Notes: generated from the sequence alone by a model not told the origin. Shown: positions 49,783 through 61,998, counted from the first letter of the stretch. The stretch is DNA of 64,000 nt from Candidatus Woesearchaeota archaeon (GCA_016215315.1 JACRKG010000006.1:27712-91711); one strand, 5' to 3'. Numbers and translations are program-made.

Positions 49783-49851
49783 ACTAGTTTAAAGTTTGTA
49801 GTTTGTGGTTTATAGGACGTCCTATAAACTATGAACTGTAAACTACAAACT
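49783..49851. repeat. R1 family, best inverted-repeat copy
   Basis: AGTTTAAAGTTTGTAGTTTGTGGTTTATAGGAC|GTCCTATAAACTATGAACTGTAAACTACAAACT. Confidence 0.7.
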
Positions 49852-50336
49852 TATTCTAGTATTGTTTGAATATCATGAACTGTTTTGTATGAATGCAATT
49901 CTTCTGGTTTAAACCATAAGCTAACTTCATATTTTGCTTCTTCAGCATTACCTGAAGCATGAATTAAATTTGCTGCAACTGTACCTTTTTCATTTGCATG
50001 CTGAAGACTTACATGCGCATAATCTCCTCTGATTGTTCCGGGTAGAGCAGTTTTTGGTTCTGTACTCCCAACTAACTTTCTTACAACTTCCACAGAATCA
50101 ACACCTTCTAAAACCATTGCAACAACAGGTCCTTGTGTTATAAATTTTTCAAGACCTGGATAAAAATCTTTTTTAACATGAGCCGAATAATGTTTTTTTG
50201 ACTGCTCTGCAGAAACCCAAACCATTTTCATTCCAACTATTTTTAGTCCGACTCTTTCAAAACGCGCAATTAGTTCTCCACAGAAACATCTTTGAACAGC
50301 GTCAGGCTTTAACAAAACTAAAGTTCTCTGAATCAT
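49851..50336 (-). CDS. ndk: Nucleoside diphosphate kinase
   Basis: RTLVLLKPDAVQR, GTIRGDYA, NLIHASGNAEEAKYEVSLWF. Confidence 0.96.
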   Translation of the reverse strand: MIQRTLVLLKPDAVQRCFCGELIARFERVGLKIVGMKMVWVSAEQSKKHYSAHVKKDFYPGLEKFITQGPVVAMVLEGVDSVEVVRKLVGSTEPKTALPGTIRGDYAHVSLQHANEKGTVAANLIHASGNAEEAKYEVSLWFKPEELHSYKTVHDIQTILE

Positions 50337-50337
50337 T

Positions 50338-50550
50338 TTATTTCTGCTCTGGTTTTAATAATTTTAATCGCTCAGATTTTTCTCTTCTGCCTTCTTTAGT
50401 CCATAATAAGTCTTTAGCAGCTCTTCCTAACTTAAGCATGTTTTTTTCGCACTTTTTTCCACAAAAGTACAAAATTTTTCCTTCTTTTTTAACATACATA
50501 AAACCAGTACCTGGATGAATTTCCGAACCGCAAAAAGTACAATCAGTCAT
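50338..50550 (-). CDS. rpl24e: Ribosomal protein L24e (eL24)
   Basis: [40 protein letters not shown]. Confidence 0.94.
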   Translation of the reverse strand: MTDCTFCGSEIHPGTGFMYVKKEGKILYFCGKKCEKNMLKLGRAAKDLLWTKEGRREKSERLKLLKPEQK

Positions 50551-50915
50551 AACCCACCTCTACCTGCTTTGTTTAATTGTTTAGCTTCGATTTCAGTTTC
50601 TCTAAGCATAAGAATATCATTTAATTGAACTGGACCTTTAACGTTTCTTCTTAATACTTTATCTTTATCTCTTCCGTCAAGAACTCGACACCTAACTTGA
50701 GTTGCTTCTCCTCTCATTCCCGTTCTTCCCATTATTTCTTCTACTCTAGCAGGAACTGCTTCAGTAAAATGAACTGCACCAGTAGATTTTTGCTCTTGAG
50801 CAACAGCAGGAGCTGCTTCTTTGCCAGCAGGGCCACCTTTCTTTGGCGGTTGTTCTCCCTTTTTATTAATCTCTTTGCCTGCCTCTTTATTAGGTTCTTT
50901 ATTATCTTTAGCCAC
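50547..50915 (-). CDS. rps28e: Ribosomal protein S28e (eS28) with low-complexity N-terminal extension
   Basis: [53 protein letters not shown]. Confidence 0.93.
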   Translation of the reverse strand: MAKDNKEPNKEAGKEINKKGEQPPKKGGPAGKEAAPAVAQEQKSTGAVHFTEAVPARVEEIMGRTGMRGEATQVRCRVLDGRDKDKVLRRNVKGPVQLNDILMLRETEIEAKQLNKAGRGGL

Positions 50916-50917
50916 TA

Positions 50918-51247
50918 TTATTCACCTTTGTAATCAGCCAACTGTTTAATTAATGTTTTAGAATCTCCTTCTTCAACAACTACAACAGCAGCAGTAGGAA
51001 CAGTTAATCCTGCAGCAGCACCTAATTCTTCTTTTGAAGAAACTTCAACACAAGGAACATTTTTTTCTTTAGCCAATAAAGGTAAATGCATAACGATTTC
51101 TGGAGGACTTATATCTTTTGCAAAAACAACTAATTTTGCTTTACCTCTCTCTAGCATTTTTGTTACTTCATTACTTCCTTTTCTTACTTTACCTGTTGTT
51201 CTAGCTATTTCAACAGCTTCCAATGCTTTTTCGCTTGCACTTGCCAT
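50918..51247 (-). CDS. rpl7ae: Ribosomal protein L7Ae
   Basis: [44 protein letters not shown]. Confidence 0.95.
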   Translation of the reverse strand: MASASEKALEAVEIARTTGKVRKGSNEVTKMLERGKAKLVVFAKDISPPEIVMHLPLLAKEKNVPCVEVSSKEELGAAAGLTVPTAAVVVVEEGDSKTLIKQLADYKGE

Positions 51248-51410
51248 GGTAATAATCCTCCAAACTTTGTTATTATAATATTAGTGAGAATGAAACCTTC
51301 CCACTCAGCTTTAATAGCTTCATCATTAAAGGTAAAAGTAAGGAATAGTAGTTTATTTATAAAGATTACTAAAAAATGATTTTCTGATTTTTTGTTTGAC
51401 ATAATAATTT

Positions 51411-51587
51411 GTTAACAACTTCGATTTTTTCTTTTTTGAATTTTTATTTTCTCAGTTCCAGTCGCCATGATTAGTGTGCGTACCGAGCTTTTCAATTCTT
51501 TTGGCTACATTAACAGTTGATAAAAAAAGTAAAAAAGTTATTCGTGTGCACACAAAGACTAATTTTATATTCACGGTGACTGGAACT
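51411..51587 (-). ncRNA. Structured intergenic element E5
   Basis: Outer stem AGTTCCAGTCGCC/GGTGACTGGAACT; minus strand TTTGTGTGCAC...TTATCAACTGTTAATGTAGCC nearly identical to E4. Confidence 0.55.
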
Positions 51588-51731
51588 CATAAAGATGGAA
51601 AGATCAAAAATTCATCTAATTTACGAAGCCAAATCAAATATATTCTTCAAACTATATATTACAGAATACAAAGCTTTAAAAGTAAGTTACTACTCTAGAG
51701 TCACAATAACCAATTTTAGGGGGTAAACTAC

Positions 51732-53135
51732 ATGAAAAAAGTTTTATTATTAATACTAAGCATTTTGGTATTGTGCGTAGGAGTATACGCAGACATAACA
51801 GTTACCGACGTAACAGTTGGTGGAGCAAGCCAAGAAAGAGACGTAACTGCAACTGCAACATTTACAGTTACAGCAGGAGCATCCGCTGTAAACGTAACAG
51901 GAATAACATCCACTGCAGACGCAAAATACGCTGTCACTTTCGACGCAACAAGTTTCTCATTAGCAGCATTAGGATCAAAAACAATCACAGTAACTGCAAA
52001 AGTTCCAAAAGACTTTAACGCAGTAGATACTGATTTGGTAGCAAAAGCTTTCAGTGTTGGAACAATAACAGTTTCAGGAGTTGAAGGATCAGCATCAACT
52101 GCTGTATCAAAAGCATCAACACTAAAAATGCAAGCTCAAAACGAAGTAAGTTTAAGCAAAGTAAAAGCAACAATAACAGGAGTTGCTGGAACAACAACAA
52201 GCACATTCAGAGATGGCGGAAAAATTAAAGACTTAAAACCAGGAGATCAAGTAGATCTTGAAGCAAAAGTAGAAAACACATTCCCTTCAAGCGGACCAAG
52301 ACAAACTGATTTTGACGATGTTGAAGTAACAATTGAAGTAAGCGATGATTCAGATTTTGACTTTGATCAAGACTCAGATGACTTCTCACTAGCAAGCAAT
52401 GATAATGACCAAGCAAAACTAGCATTTACCCTTGCAGAAGATTCAAGAGATAAAACTCACACAGCAACTTTAAAAGTAAGAGCTACTGATGAAAACGGAG
52501 CAAGACACGGAGCTATACTAACAGCAACATTCGATGTTAACAGAGATTCACACGATTTAGTTCTTAAAAAAGTAACCTTAAGCCCATCAAGATTAGTTTG
52601 TGGAGCTTCAAGAACTGTATCATTCAATGGAGAAGTACTAAACAGAGGAAGACTAGATGAAGACGCAGGAATGGTTGAATTAAAATTCACTTCATTAAAT
52701 GTTGACCAAAAAACAAGCGTATTCGAAGTACAATCTGATGAAACAGAAACTGTAAGACTTAACTTTGATGTTGATAAGAAAGTATCAGGAACATTCGAAG
52801 GAGAAGTAACAACATATTATGATACAACAAAAACAAACAACGTAAGATTAGTATCTTTAGTTGTTGATGACTGCAAAGAAGAAGTAAAACTACCAGAACC
52901 AGTAGCAGTAAAACCAGCTGAGCCTAAAGAAGAAGCTGTAGTAACTCCAGTAGTTCAAGTGCCTCCAGGAGTTGTAACACAACCTGGTCAAGCAGTAACA
53001 CAAGGAGTACCACCAGCAAGAGTAACAAGCACATTTAGAGACAGCAACAATTACATGTTATTACTGGCAGTAGCAAGTGCAGTTATCTTAGTGTTAATAG
53101 TTGCTCTATTAGCAGCAACAGTAAGAAGAAGATAA
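51732..53135 (+). CDS. Putative S-layer/surface protein with C-terminal TM anchor
   Basis: Signal peptide MKKVLLLILSILVLCVGVYA; beta-rich acidic ectodomain; Pro-rich stalk; C-terminal TM then RRR. Confidence 0.75.
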   Translation: MKKVLLLILSILVLCVGVYADITVTDVTVGGASQERDVTATATFTVTAGASAVNVTGITSTADAKYAVTFDATSFSLAALGSKTITVTAKVPKDFNAVDTDLVAKAFSVGTITVSGVEGSASTAVSKASTLKMQAQNEVSLSKVKATITGVAGTTTSTFRDGGKIKDLKPGDQVDLEAKVENTFPSSGPRQTDFDDVEVTIEVSDDSDFDFDQDSDDFSLASNDNDQAKLAFTLAEDSRDKTHTATLKVRATDENGARHGAILTATFDVNRDSHDLVLKKVTLSPSRLVCGASRTVSFNGEVLNRGRLDEDAGMVELKFTSLNVDQKTSVFEVQSDETETVRLNFDVDKKVSGTFEGEVTTYYDTTKTNNVRLVSLVVDDCKEEVKLPEPVAVKPAEPKEEAVVTPVVQVPPGVVTQPGQAVTQGVPPARVTSTFRDSNNYMLLLAVASAVILVLIVALLAATVRRR

Positions 53136-53211
53136 ATCTTCTTTTTAATTTTTTTTCTTTCTTCTTTTTCTCATTTTTTATTGATTTAATCACATAGCAA
53201 TATCGATTAAA

Positions 53212-53682
53212 ATGAACAAAAAAACATTATTAGGAATTGTATTCTCACTTGCTTTAATTGGTTGTACTGATCAAAACAAAACACAAATAGGAAAATCACA
53301 ATATAATTTTGAAAAACAACCTACACCCGTATTAGAAGTTCCAATAAACTTCACTGAAGGCGGATCTTTTGCATTGGCAGATTATGATAACGATGGAGAC
53401 CCAGACTTATTGGCAGTAGATCCTAATACTGGAGAAGTTTACGTTTACTACAATGATCGGGGACAATTCTACAAAAATGAAACTCCTATATTAGAAATAC
53501 CTGGGCATTCAAATGCAGGGTTTGCTTTTTCCGCAGTAGACTGGGATAAAGATGGAGATATAGATATTTTGGCAGTAAATATGTACGATCTTAGTAATAG
53601 TTCATCTCAAAGATGGGGAAAAGTTTTCTGGTACAAAAATAATAAAGTAGCAGACATTTTCAAGAATCCTGGAGAGAAATAG
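53212..53682 (+). CDS. FG-GAP/VCBS repeat lipoprotein
   Basis: Lipobox LALIGC|TDQN; FALADYDNDGDPDLLAVD and FSAVDWDKDGDIDILAVN repeats. Confidence 0.78.
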   Translation: MNKKTLLGIVFSLALIGCTDQNKTQIGKSQYNFEKQPTPVLEVPINFTEGGSFALADYDNDGDPDLLAVDPNTGEVYVYYNDRGQFYKNETPILEIPGHSNAGFAFSAVDWDKDGDIDILAVNMYDLSNSSSQRWGKVFWYKNNKVADIFKNPGEK

Positions 53683-53789
53683 AAAAAAATAGAACATTAG
53701 AAGGTATTTTTAAGAAACAATAATAAATTACACAAGTATTTGGAATTTATTTTTTAAAATTCTTCCAAAATTTTTGGAAAAATTTCCCA

Positions 53790-53832
53790 TTTTCTCAAGA
53801 AAATTTCCCATTTTTTTGGGAAATTTTCTAAG
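53790..53832. terminator. AT-rich inverted repeats, possible terminator
   Basis: AAAATTTCCCA-ttttt-TGGGAAATTTT and TTCCAAAAATTTTTGGAA-type palindromes. Confidence 0.4.
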
Positions 53833-53867
53833 TAATCTTTATAAAAAATTTCATCTTTTAATTCTTC

Positions 53868-54854
53868 ATGAAAAAAATTATCGTCTTAATTTTGCTAATA
53901 TGCATAAATTCGGCATTTGCAATTGAAATAAACCAAGTACTGATCGATCCAAAGGATGAGTCTGGTGGAGAAGCAGTAGAATTATGGAATCCCTCAAATG
54001 CGCCAATAAACATATCAGGATGGTATTTGAGCACTGAAAGCAGTGAAAAAGATGCAATTCTGCCAGAAAATACATTCATCAAACCAAATGATTATTTCTT
54101 GATCACAGACACTAATTGGAGTAACTCAAAAGACAACCCTTCATGGAGAAATGCAGATTACGAGCAAAGTATTACTTTAAAGAATGAAAATTCTTGGGTA
54201 GAATTAACAAATAATTTAGGAGAAATAATAGAAAAAGCAAGTTGGACTAAAGAAGCGGGCTTAATTAAAATGAATAATTCATTTATTAACGCAACACCTC
54301 AATTTTTTGACAAAAATACAATCCCCTTAGAAATCATCGTAGAAAAAAAAACAGACCAACAATTCTACATGCTTGACGAAAGCAACAATACAGGAATACA
54401 AATAAATCCTATTGCAGAAGAAACTAAACAAGTTCCGATAAGAATTAAAAGCGAAAAACAACCAAAGCTAGAATTTTTAGAAGAAATATTTTTCATGAAT
54501 AACGAAAAAAATGGTTATTATAATTCAACTTTAGAATTACCTTATTATTTGCCTGCAAATAATTACTCGATAAAAATAGAGAATGAAACAATAAATTTTG
54601 AGTATTTAAGATTAGAAGACTACAAAGTAATTACCAAACAATTAATTGTCAAGAACAACGGAGTTCTAGAGTTAAAAAACACCGGCAATGTTCCTCTCAA
54701 TTTAACACTGAAGATAGAATTACCAGTAAATGCAACTCTAAAACACAACATTCTACAATTAAATGTTGGTGAAGAAACAAAGTTCAATCTTGAATTTAAC
54801 ATTCCAGAAAACATTCAAGCAGGAAAGTATCAGGGAGTGTTAAAGATTGAATGA
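53868..54854 (+). CDS. Secreted lamin-tail-domain-like protein
   Basis: Signal peptide KKIIVLILLICINSAFA; IEINQVLIDPKDESGGEAVELWNPSNAPINISGWYL. Confidence 0.72.
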   Translation: MKKIIVLILLICINSAFAIEINQVLIDPKDESGGEAVELWNPSNAPINISGWYLSTESSEKDAILPENTFIKPNDYFLITDTNWSNSKDNPSWRNADYEQSITLKNENSWVELTNNLGEIIEKASWTKEAGLIKMNNSFINATPQFFDKNTIPLEIIVEKKTDQQFYMLDESNNTGIQINPIAEETKQVPIRIKSEKQPKLEFLEEIFFMNNEKNGYYNSTLELPYYLPANNYSIKIENETINFEYLRLEDYKVITKQLIVKNNGVLELKNTGNVPLNLTLKIELPVNATLKHNILQLNVGEETKFNLEFNIPENIQAGKYQGVLKIE

Positions 54855-55267
54855 AATTAAAATACTATCTTGATACGTGTATTTGGGTTGATTTGTATGA
54901 AGAACGAACAGGTTATTTTGATGAGCCCTTTCACGATATTGCCTGGAAATTACTTAGCTTAATAAAAGAGAAGAATCATAAAATAATAGTTACTGATGTG
55001 CTCTTTATCGAGTTAACTGTGCATCATTCTATTGAACAAATTAACGGCATGTTTCTTCCATTTCAGAATTTTATTGAAAAAATAATTTCAACAAAAAAAC
55101 AAGAAAAAGAAGCAAAGAAGATTTCTCAAGAAAGATACTTGCCTAAAGGAGACGTTCTACACGCAATAATATCCCGAGATCACGAATTAATTTTTGTAAC
55201 TCGAGATAAACATTTTTTAAAATTAAGGGATATTATTAAAAGCCTAAAGCCCGAAGATCTGATCTAG
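54851..55267 (+). CDS. PIN-domain protein (VapC-like)
   Basis: YYLDTCIWVDLYEER...DVLFIELT...KGDVLHAIISRDHELIFVTRDKHFL. Confidence 0.85.
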   Translation: MKLKYYLDTCIWVDLYEERTGYFDEPFHDIAWKLLSLIKEKNHKIIVTDVLFIELTVHHSIEQINGMFLPFQNFIEKIISTKKQEKEAKKISQERYLPKGDVLHAIISRDHELIFVTRDKHFLKLRDIIKSLKPEDLI

Positions 55268-55526
55268 ATAATTTTTCCAACTTCTCAAAAGCAATGTCTC
55301 TGCCTTTCTCGATATCTTCATCCGTAGTTGGTTTTTCTTTTTTATATTTTCCTTTCAAGTGCGCCAATTCTTGCATAGTCTGTTTTAATTTCTGTTCATC
55401 AACTTTATCCCGCAAAGCAGCTCTAATAAATTCAGTTCTGTTCTGATAATTTCCTCGCTTTGCAGTTATATCTACTTCGCCTAAAAACTTTCGCTCAAGC
55501 TTCAAAGTAATCATTTCAGTAACCAT
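55236..55526 (-). CDS. Ribbon-helix-helix antitoxin-like protein
   Basis: MITLKLERKFLGEVDITAKRGNYQNRTEFIRAALRDKV; start likely internal to track ORF. Confidence 0.8.
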   Translation of the reverse strand: MVTEMITLKLERKFLGEVDITAKRGNYQNRTEFIRAALRDKVDEQKLKQTMQELAHLKGKYKKEKPTTDEDIEKGRDIAFEKLEKLSRSDLRALGF

Positions 55527-55628
55527 ATAGCTAATGTATATACAATGGATATATAAGCTTTTCGGGAGAAACAAGAAAATAATATAAAAAAAATTCAGAT
55601 AATAAAAAAAAAGATTTGACTTATCTTA

Positions 55629-55889
55629 TTATTTTTCCAATTCTTTAGAATATTCAGTCCATGCAGTAGTAAGTTCTTCTAATCTGCTTTTAACGTCTTC
55701 TTTGCGTAAATCTCCCTTAAGATATTTTTTTAAGTAATACCTTAGAGGTACAGGAGAACTCTCGTTATCAACATAATACTCACTCAAGTATTGCGGACTT
55801 CTATTTTCGTCTAAAGCATTTAAAGCAGCCCTGTATGCCTTTAAATTATTTGCTACTTGAAAAAGTTCTTTTGTTCCCATTTTAGACAT
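55629..55889 (-). CDS. Hypothetical small protein
   Basis: ORF 86 aa. Confidence 0.6.
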   Translation of the reverse strand: MSKMGTKELFQVANNLKAYRAALNALDENRSPQYLSEYYVDNESSPVPLRYYLKKYLKGDLRKEDVKSRLEELTTAWTEYSKELEK

Positions 55890-56060
55890 TTTTATACCTC
55901 CTTACAATATTTTTATTAAAATTGCGTTTTTTAAAAATGTTCTGAATTAAATCCGAATCCAAAAATTATCACAAACAGTTTATATTTTTTCAGAAGGAAA
56001 AAATAAAAAAATAAAAAAAAATTAAGAAAAAAGTTCAAACTCAATAAGCGCGAGTCTTAT

Positions 56061-56243
56061 CTAGTATCTAGTTTTTCTTTTTTCAGAGTAGCAATCAGCA
56101 CAATAAACTGGTCTGCCTTCTGTTGGTTTGAATGGAACATCGCATTCTTTACCACATTCTGAGCAAGTAGCCTTGTGCATTTCTCTAGGTTCTCTAGGCC
56201 CTCTTGACTCAAAATCCCTTCTGGGACCACGATCATTTCTCAT
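56061..56243 (-). CDS. Small CxxC zinc-ribbon protein
   Basis: CSECGKECDVPFKPTEGRPVYCADCYSEKRKTRY. Confidence 0.8.
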   Translation of the reverse strand: MRNDRGPRRDFESRGPREPREMHKATCSECGKECDVPFKPTEGRPVYCADCYSEKRKTRY

Positions 56244-56382
56244 GTTTTTCTCCTCCTATCTTAAGCATAAACACTCTGTTTACGCATTTTTTAACAAAAA
56301 AACTTCTGTATTTAAAAAGTTTTCTAGAAAATGCTACGCATTTTCCGATAAAGTATATATACCCGCAATACTTTTTCCTTTT

Positions 56383-56682
56383 ATGACTTGGTACAAATTC
56401 TGGAAAAAAAGCGGGCCAAATGCTTTTTTAGATGAAACATATGTGTGGCTTGACAAAGAAATCTATAAAACAAAAGATTCAATTAAAGGAGAATGCGAAT
56501 ACTGGGCAGACAGAATGCCTGGAGGCCATAACACTCACTACTCTTATGGTTATAAACAAGTACGCCACCCACCAAAAAGCGTTCTTGAAAAAATGATTGA
56601 GAACACAGAAGAAAACTTAAAAAGCAAACAAGAACACATAAAATTTCTTAAAGAAACATTAAATAAAGCAACAAAAAAATAA
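56383..56682 (+). CDS. Hypothetical protein (99 aa)
   Basis: MTWYKFWKKSGPNAFLDETYVW...; track extends upstream, ATG 56383 follows spacer. Confidence 0.6.
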   Translation: MTWYKFWKKSGPNAFLDETYVWLDKEIYKTKDSIKGECEYWADRMPGGHNTHYSYGYKQVRHPPKSVLEKMIENTEENLKSKQEHIKFLKETLNKATKK

Positions 56683-56766
56683 TCTAACAAAAATTAATAT
56701 TCTCTTTTACTTAAACAATAAAAACCTAAAATCAAAGAAGCAATACCTCCCAAAACTGAAAAGATA

Positions 56767-57477
56767 TCAGAACAATTGTTTCAAATACTTGACAACTGTT
56801 TGACCAACCATAAAACCTGCAATTGAAGAGGGCGTTTTCACTTTAGCATACTCCCAATCACTTAAATTTCCTTTAGAAGGGCAAAGAAATCGAAGCCCAG
56901 GAATATTATAGAACGCTATTTGTAACGCAGTAGATAAACTACCTGCAAGTCCAGATACAACTAAATTTTCCATATTAGAATCAATACCACCAGACATTCC
57001 ATCAATCAAAGCACCTGCAAGAGCACTCGATATAAAAGCAGATAAACTCATACCACTCACTGTTGATGCATAATCACTAACTTCAGATTTAGAAGAAGTA
57101 TTATCCGAACTTACCTTCTCATCAACTACTTCTACCAACTCATTTATTTTACTTCTGGGATTATCTTGACTTTCTAATTGTTTAAATGGAACATAAAATT
57201 CATTAGCATCATGAGCACACACACCATAACCACAATCACAACCAATATTATATTGTGGAGGAAGTGACTCCATAACTCCAGTAATTTTTAATCCAGAATG
57301 ATTCTTATCAGATAAACAAGCACTAGGAACTTCACTATTTACTTGTAGCCTTGTTATATCGCCATTAATAACTGCCTCTAATTGAAAAGACACTCTATCT
57401 AGAACAAAAACTTTACCAGTTAATTTGTCTTGTTCCTTTGTATTATTTTCAGTCATTTTTTCTCCAAAAAATATCAA
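56767..57477 (-). CDS. Hypothetical membrane protein
   Basis: Gly-rich hydrophobic segments in C-terminal half; start may be MTENNTKEQ. Confidence 0.6.
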   Translation of the reverse strand: MIFFGEKMTENNTKEQDKLTGKVFVLDRVSFQLEAVINGDITRLQVNSEVPSACLSDKNHSGLKITGVMESLPPQYNIGCDCGYGVCAHDANEFYVPFKQLESQDNPRSKINELVEVVDEKVSSDNTSSKSEVSDYASTVSGMSLSAFISSALAGALIDGMSGGIDSNMENLVVSGLAGSLSTALQIAFYNIPGLRFLCPSKGNLSDWEYAKVKTPSSIAGFMVGQTVVKYLKQLF

Positions 57478-57614
57478 TTAAAGCTTAAATACGACCATTC
57501 TTTTTAAATCTTTCTATCTTTAACCACTTAGAAATGGCAACAAAAATAAGCAAATCTTATATACCTTAACTTCTTTCCGAAGGAAAGAAAAAGAGACAAT
57601 TTTCTCGACGATAA

Positions 57615-59543
<1,929 letters not shown>

Positions 59544-59593
59544 TATTCTCCTGCCTTTAATTTGGTCTTATTATTTTTTGAACTTTCCCTTAG

Positions 59594-59701
59594 CCGACCG
59601 CGCAATGATGTGCTCGTTGTGTTTCATTCTGCTCTTAGCGGTCGGAACACTTTGTCAACCTGCGGTTGAAAATAGATAATTGAAGAAAATCTCAAGTGCA
59701 C
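59594..59701 (-). ncRNA. Structured intergenic element E6
   Basis: Stems CCGACCGC/GCGGTCGG and TCAACC/GGTTGA; GGAACACTTTG linker identical to E2; AAGTGCAC. Confidence 0.55.
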
Positions 59702-59782
59702 TTGAAAAAAACCATAATAACAAAAACGTTTTTTAAATGTTATCAAAACTTTATAAACATCACCCGACAATAAATAACAGAA

Positions 59783-60390
59783 TGCCAACAAAAACAGAAT
59801 TAAGAACAGAAGCAAAAGATATTGCTTTGATTTCAATATTATGTCTAGGCATAACAGCCATACCTGCAGCAAGTATTTACTGGAGTGTAAATGAAGCAAG
59901 CAAAGAAAAAACCAGAAAAGAACATTTAGTAGTACCATTAGAACAATTACAAGACACTTATCAAAAAAGTTTAGAAGAATACGGCAAAACAGGAAGCAAA
60001 GAATTATTAGAAAAAACAGAAAACAAAATCGAAGACACAAAAATACAATTAAATGGTCTAGAACAAGAACTCAAAAAATATCAAGTAAACACCCCAGAAG
60101 TAGTTGATAAAATAGGAACAACTCAAACAAAATTGCAAGAAATATTATCACAACATAGTATTTTTGGAGCATCATACAAAGAATACAAAGCATTAGAAGA
60201 AAACCAAAAAATAATACAAGAACAAAATAGAGAATTAAAAAACAAAATAGATTATGACGACAATTTCGGCCCTTTAGGCATTTTGCTTATCCTGCCAATA
60301 ACATTCACAGTCTTCGGAGGCTTTGTAGTAATAGCATTAGCACTAGACGCATTAACAAATTACACAAAAAGCTTCTTCGCAAGTGATTAA
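59783..60390 (+). CDS. Membrane protein with central coiled-coil
   Basis: N- and C-terminal TM segments flank Glu/Lys/Gln-rich coil; start MPTKTELRT. Confidence 0.65.
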
Positions 60391-60416
60391 ATTAGTTTTT
60401 GAATTATTTAATAAGA

Positions 60417-61997
60417 TTAAACCAGTTCACCTAATCTCTTAACCAATTCCGCATTCTTCTCACTTGATGCAACAACTACAGGTCTTGAGAATTCAAGTAG
60501 AGCATCAGTAATTGAAAGAGTTTCTACAGCAGAATCTTTTCTTCCCGTGAAAGGAAAAGAATCTGGACCTCTCATGCATTGAGTGTTAATATTAATTCTT
60601 GAAACTGCATTCTTTAAACCTCTAACAACGTGAGCAATTTCTCCTTCATGAGTTCCAAAAATACTTACTTGTTGACCATATCTTGAATTATTAATCGCAT
60701 CAATAGGTCCATCAACTGAAGAATAAACTGCAACCGGCGAAACTGGACCGAATTGTTCTTCACGATAAATCCTCATCGAATCATTAACAGGGTAAAGTAC
60801 TGCAGGGAAAAACATAGTTTGATTTGCCACTCCTCCGCATTCATTAACCACTTTAGCACCCTTGCCAACAGCGTCATCAACTAATTCTTTAAATCTTTTA
60901 GCTGAAGCTAAATCAGGAACTGGAGTAATGTTAGGATTCTCCCAAGGCATTCCAACGCTTAATTTAGAAACTGCTTCCGAATATTTTTTAACAAAATCAT
61001 CAGCAATACTTTCGTGAACGTACAAAATTTTTAGTGCAGTACATCTTTGACCGTTAAATGACAAAGCACCAGAAACACATTCCTTAACAGTGCTTTCCAA
61101 ATCAGCGTCAGGCAATATTATTGCTGCATTCTTAGCCTCTAAACCTGCATTCTTGTACATACTTCTAGGATTAGGACAACTTTTAAGAATAGCATCATAA
61201 GTTCCAGACCCACCAATAAATGCAAAAGCATCAAGTTTTCCAGACTTCATTATTGGAGTAACAACAGTTCTTCCATCTCCATTAATAAAATTAATAACTC
61301 CATCAGGAAGACTCTGTCTGAAAGCATCATACAAAGGTACTGAACATAACATTCCCATCTTAGGACCTTTAACAACAACAGTATTACCCATTGCCAAAGC
61401 AGGAATTAAAACAGTAAAAGTTTCATTCAAAGGATAATTAAAAGGACCCATGCAAAGCATAGTACCGTGAGGTTGTCTTGCTACAGAACCAACAGTTCCA
61501 GCCTCACTCAAATATTTCTTAAGATCTCCCATAGTATCAACAGTTCTTTCAATATACTCAACAGTTCTATCAAATTCTTTCTCGCAATCTTTTTTTGTTT
61601 TACCAATCTCTAACATCTCAAGCGCAACAACAGTATCACGTTCTTGCTTCATCAATCTAACAAAATTCTTAATGCAGCCTGTTCTTTGTTCTAAAGACAT
61701 TTGAGGCCAAACACCTCTACCTTCATCGTACGCTTTATCAGCAGCATCTAAAGCTCTAAGAGCAGTTGCTTCATCCATCATAGGACTATCAGCCAACTTA
61801 AAAGGTTCAAGTTTTCCATCTCTATTAACACAAACTGGAGAAAAAACTTCACAAGTCTCTCCAGACCAAGGAACAATTTCTCCATTGATAAGATAATGAA
61901 GGCCCTCCATCATCCCTCTGGCAACAGCAAATTGAAATTCCTTCGGAATTTCAGTAGGAAAAACGTTCTCTATTTTGGATTTTAATTCTAGTGACAT
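60417..61997 (-). CDS. gapN: NADP-dependent glyceraldehyde-3-phosphate dehydrogenase (GapN-type ALDH)
   Basis: GPFNYPLNETFTVLIPALAMGNTVVVKGPK; FNGQRCTALKI; FPFTGRKDS. Confidence 0.88.
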   Translation of the reverse strand: MSLELKSKIENVFPTEIPKEFQFAVARGMMEGLHYLINGEIVPWSGETCEVFSPVCVNRDGKLEPFKLADSPMMDEATALRALDAADKAYDEGRGVWPQMSLEQRTGCIKNFVRLMKQERDTVVALEMLEIGKTKKDCEKEFDRTVEYIERTVDTMGDLKKYLSEAGTVGSVARQPHGTMLCMGPFNYPLNETFTVLIPALAMGNTVVVKGPKMGMLCSVPLYDAFRQSLPDGVINFINGDGRTVVTPIMKSGKLDAFAFIGGSGTYDAILKSCPNPRSMYKNAGLEAKNAAIILPDADLESTVKECVSGALSFNGQRCTALKILYVHESIADDFVKKYSEAVSKLSVGMPWENPNITPVPDLASAKRFKELVDDAVGKGAKVVNECGGVANQTMFFPAVLYPVNDSMRIYREEQFGPVSPVAVYSSVDGPIDAINNSRYGQQVSIFGTHEGEIAHVVRGLKNAVSRININTQCMRGPDSFPFTGRKDSAVETLSITDALLEFSRPVVVASSEKNAELVKRLGELV

Positions 61998-61998
61998 T

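Noticed and set aside
49783-49851. CRISPR-like or attC-like array
   Set aside because: R1 units have no unique spacers and no cas or integrase gene is present.
51205-51402. 65-aa minus ORF upstream of L7Ae
   Set aside because: Overlaps the L7Ae start in another frame and contains leader sequence; likely spurious.
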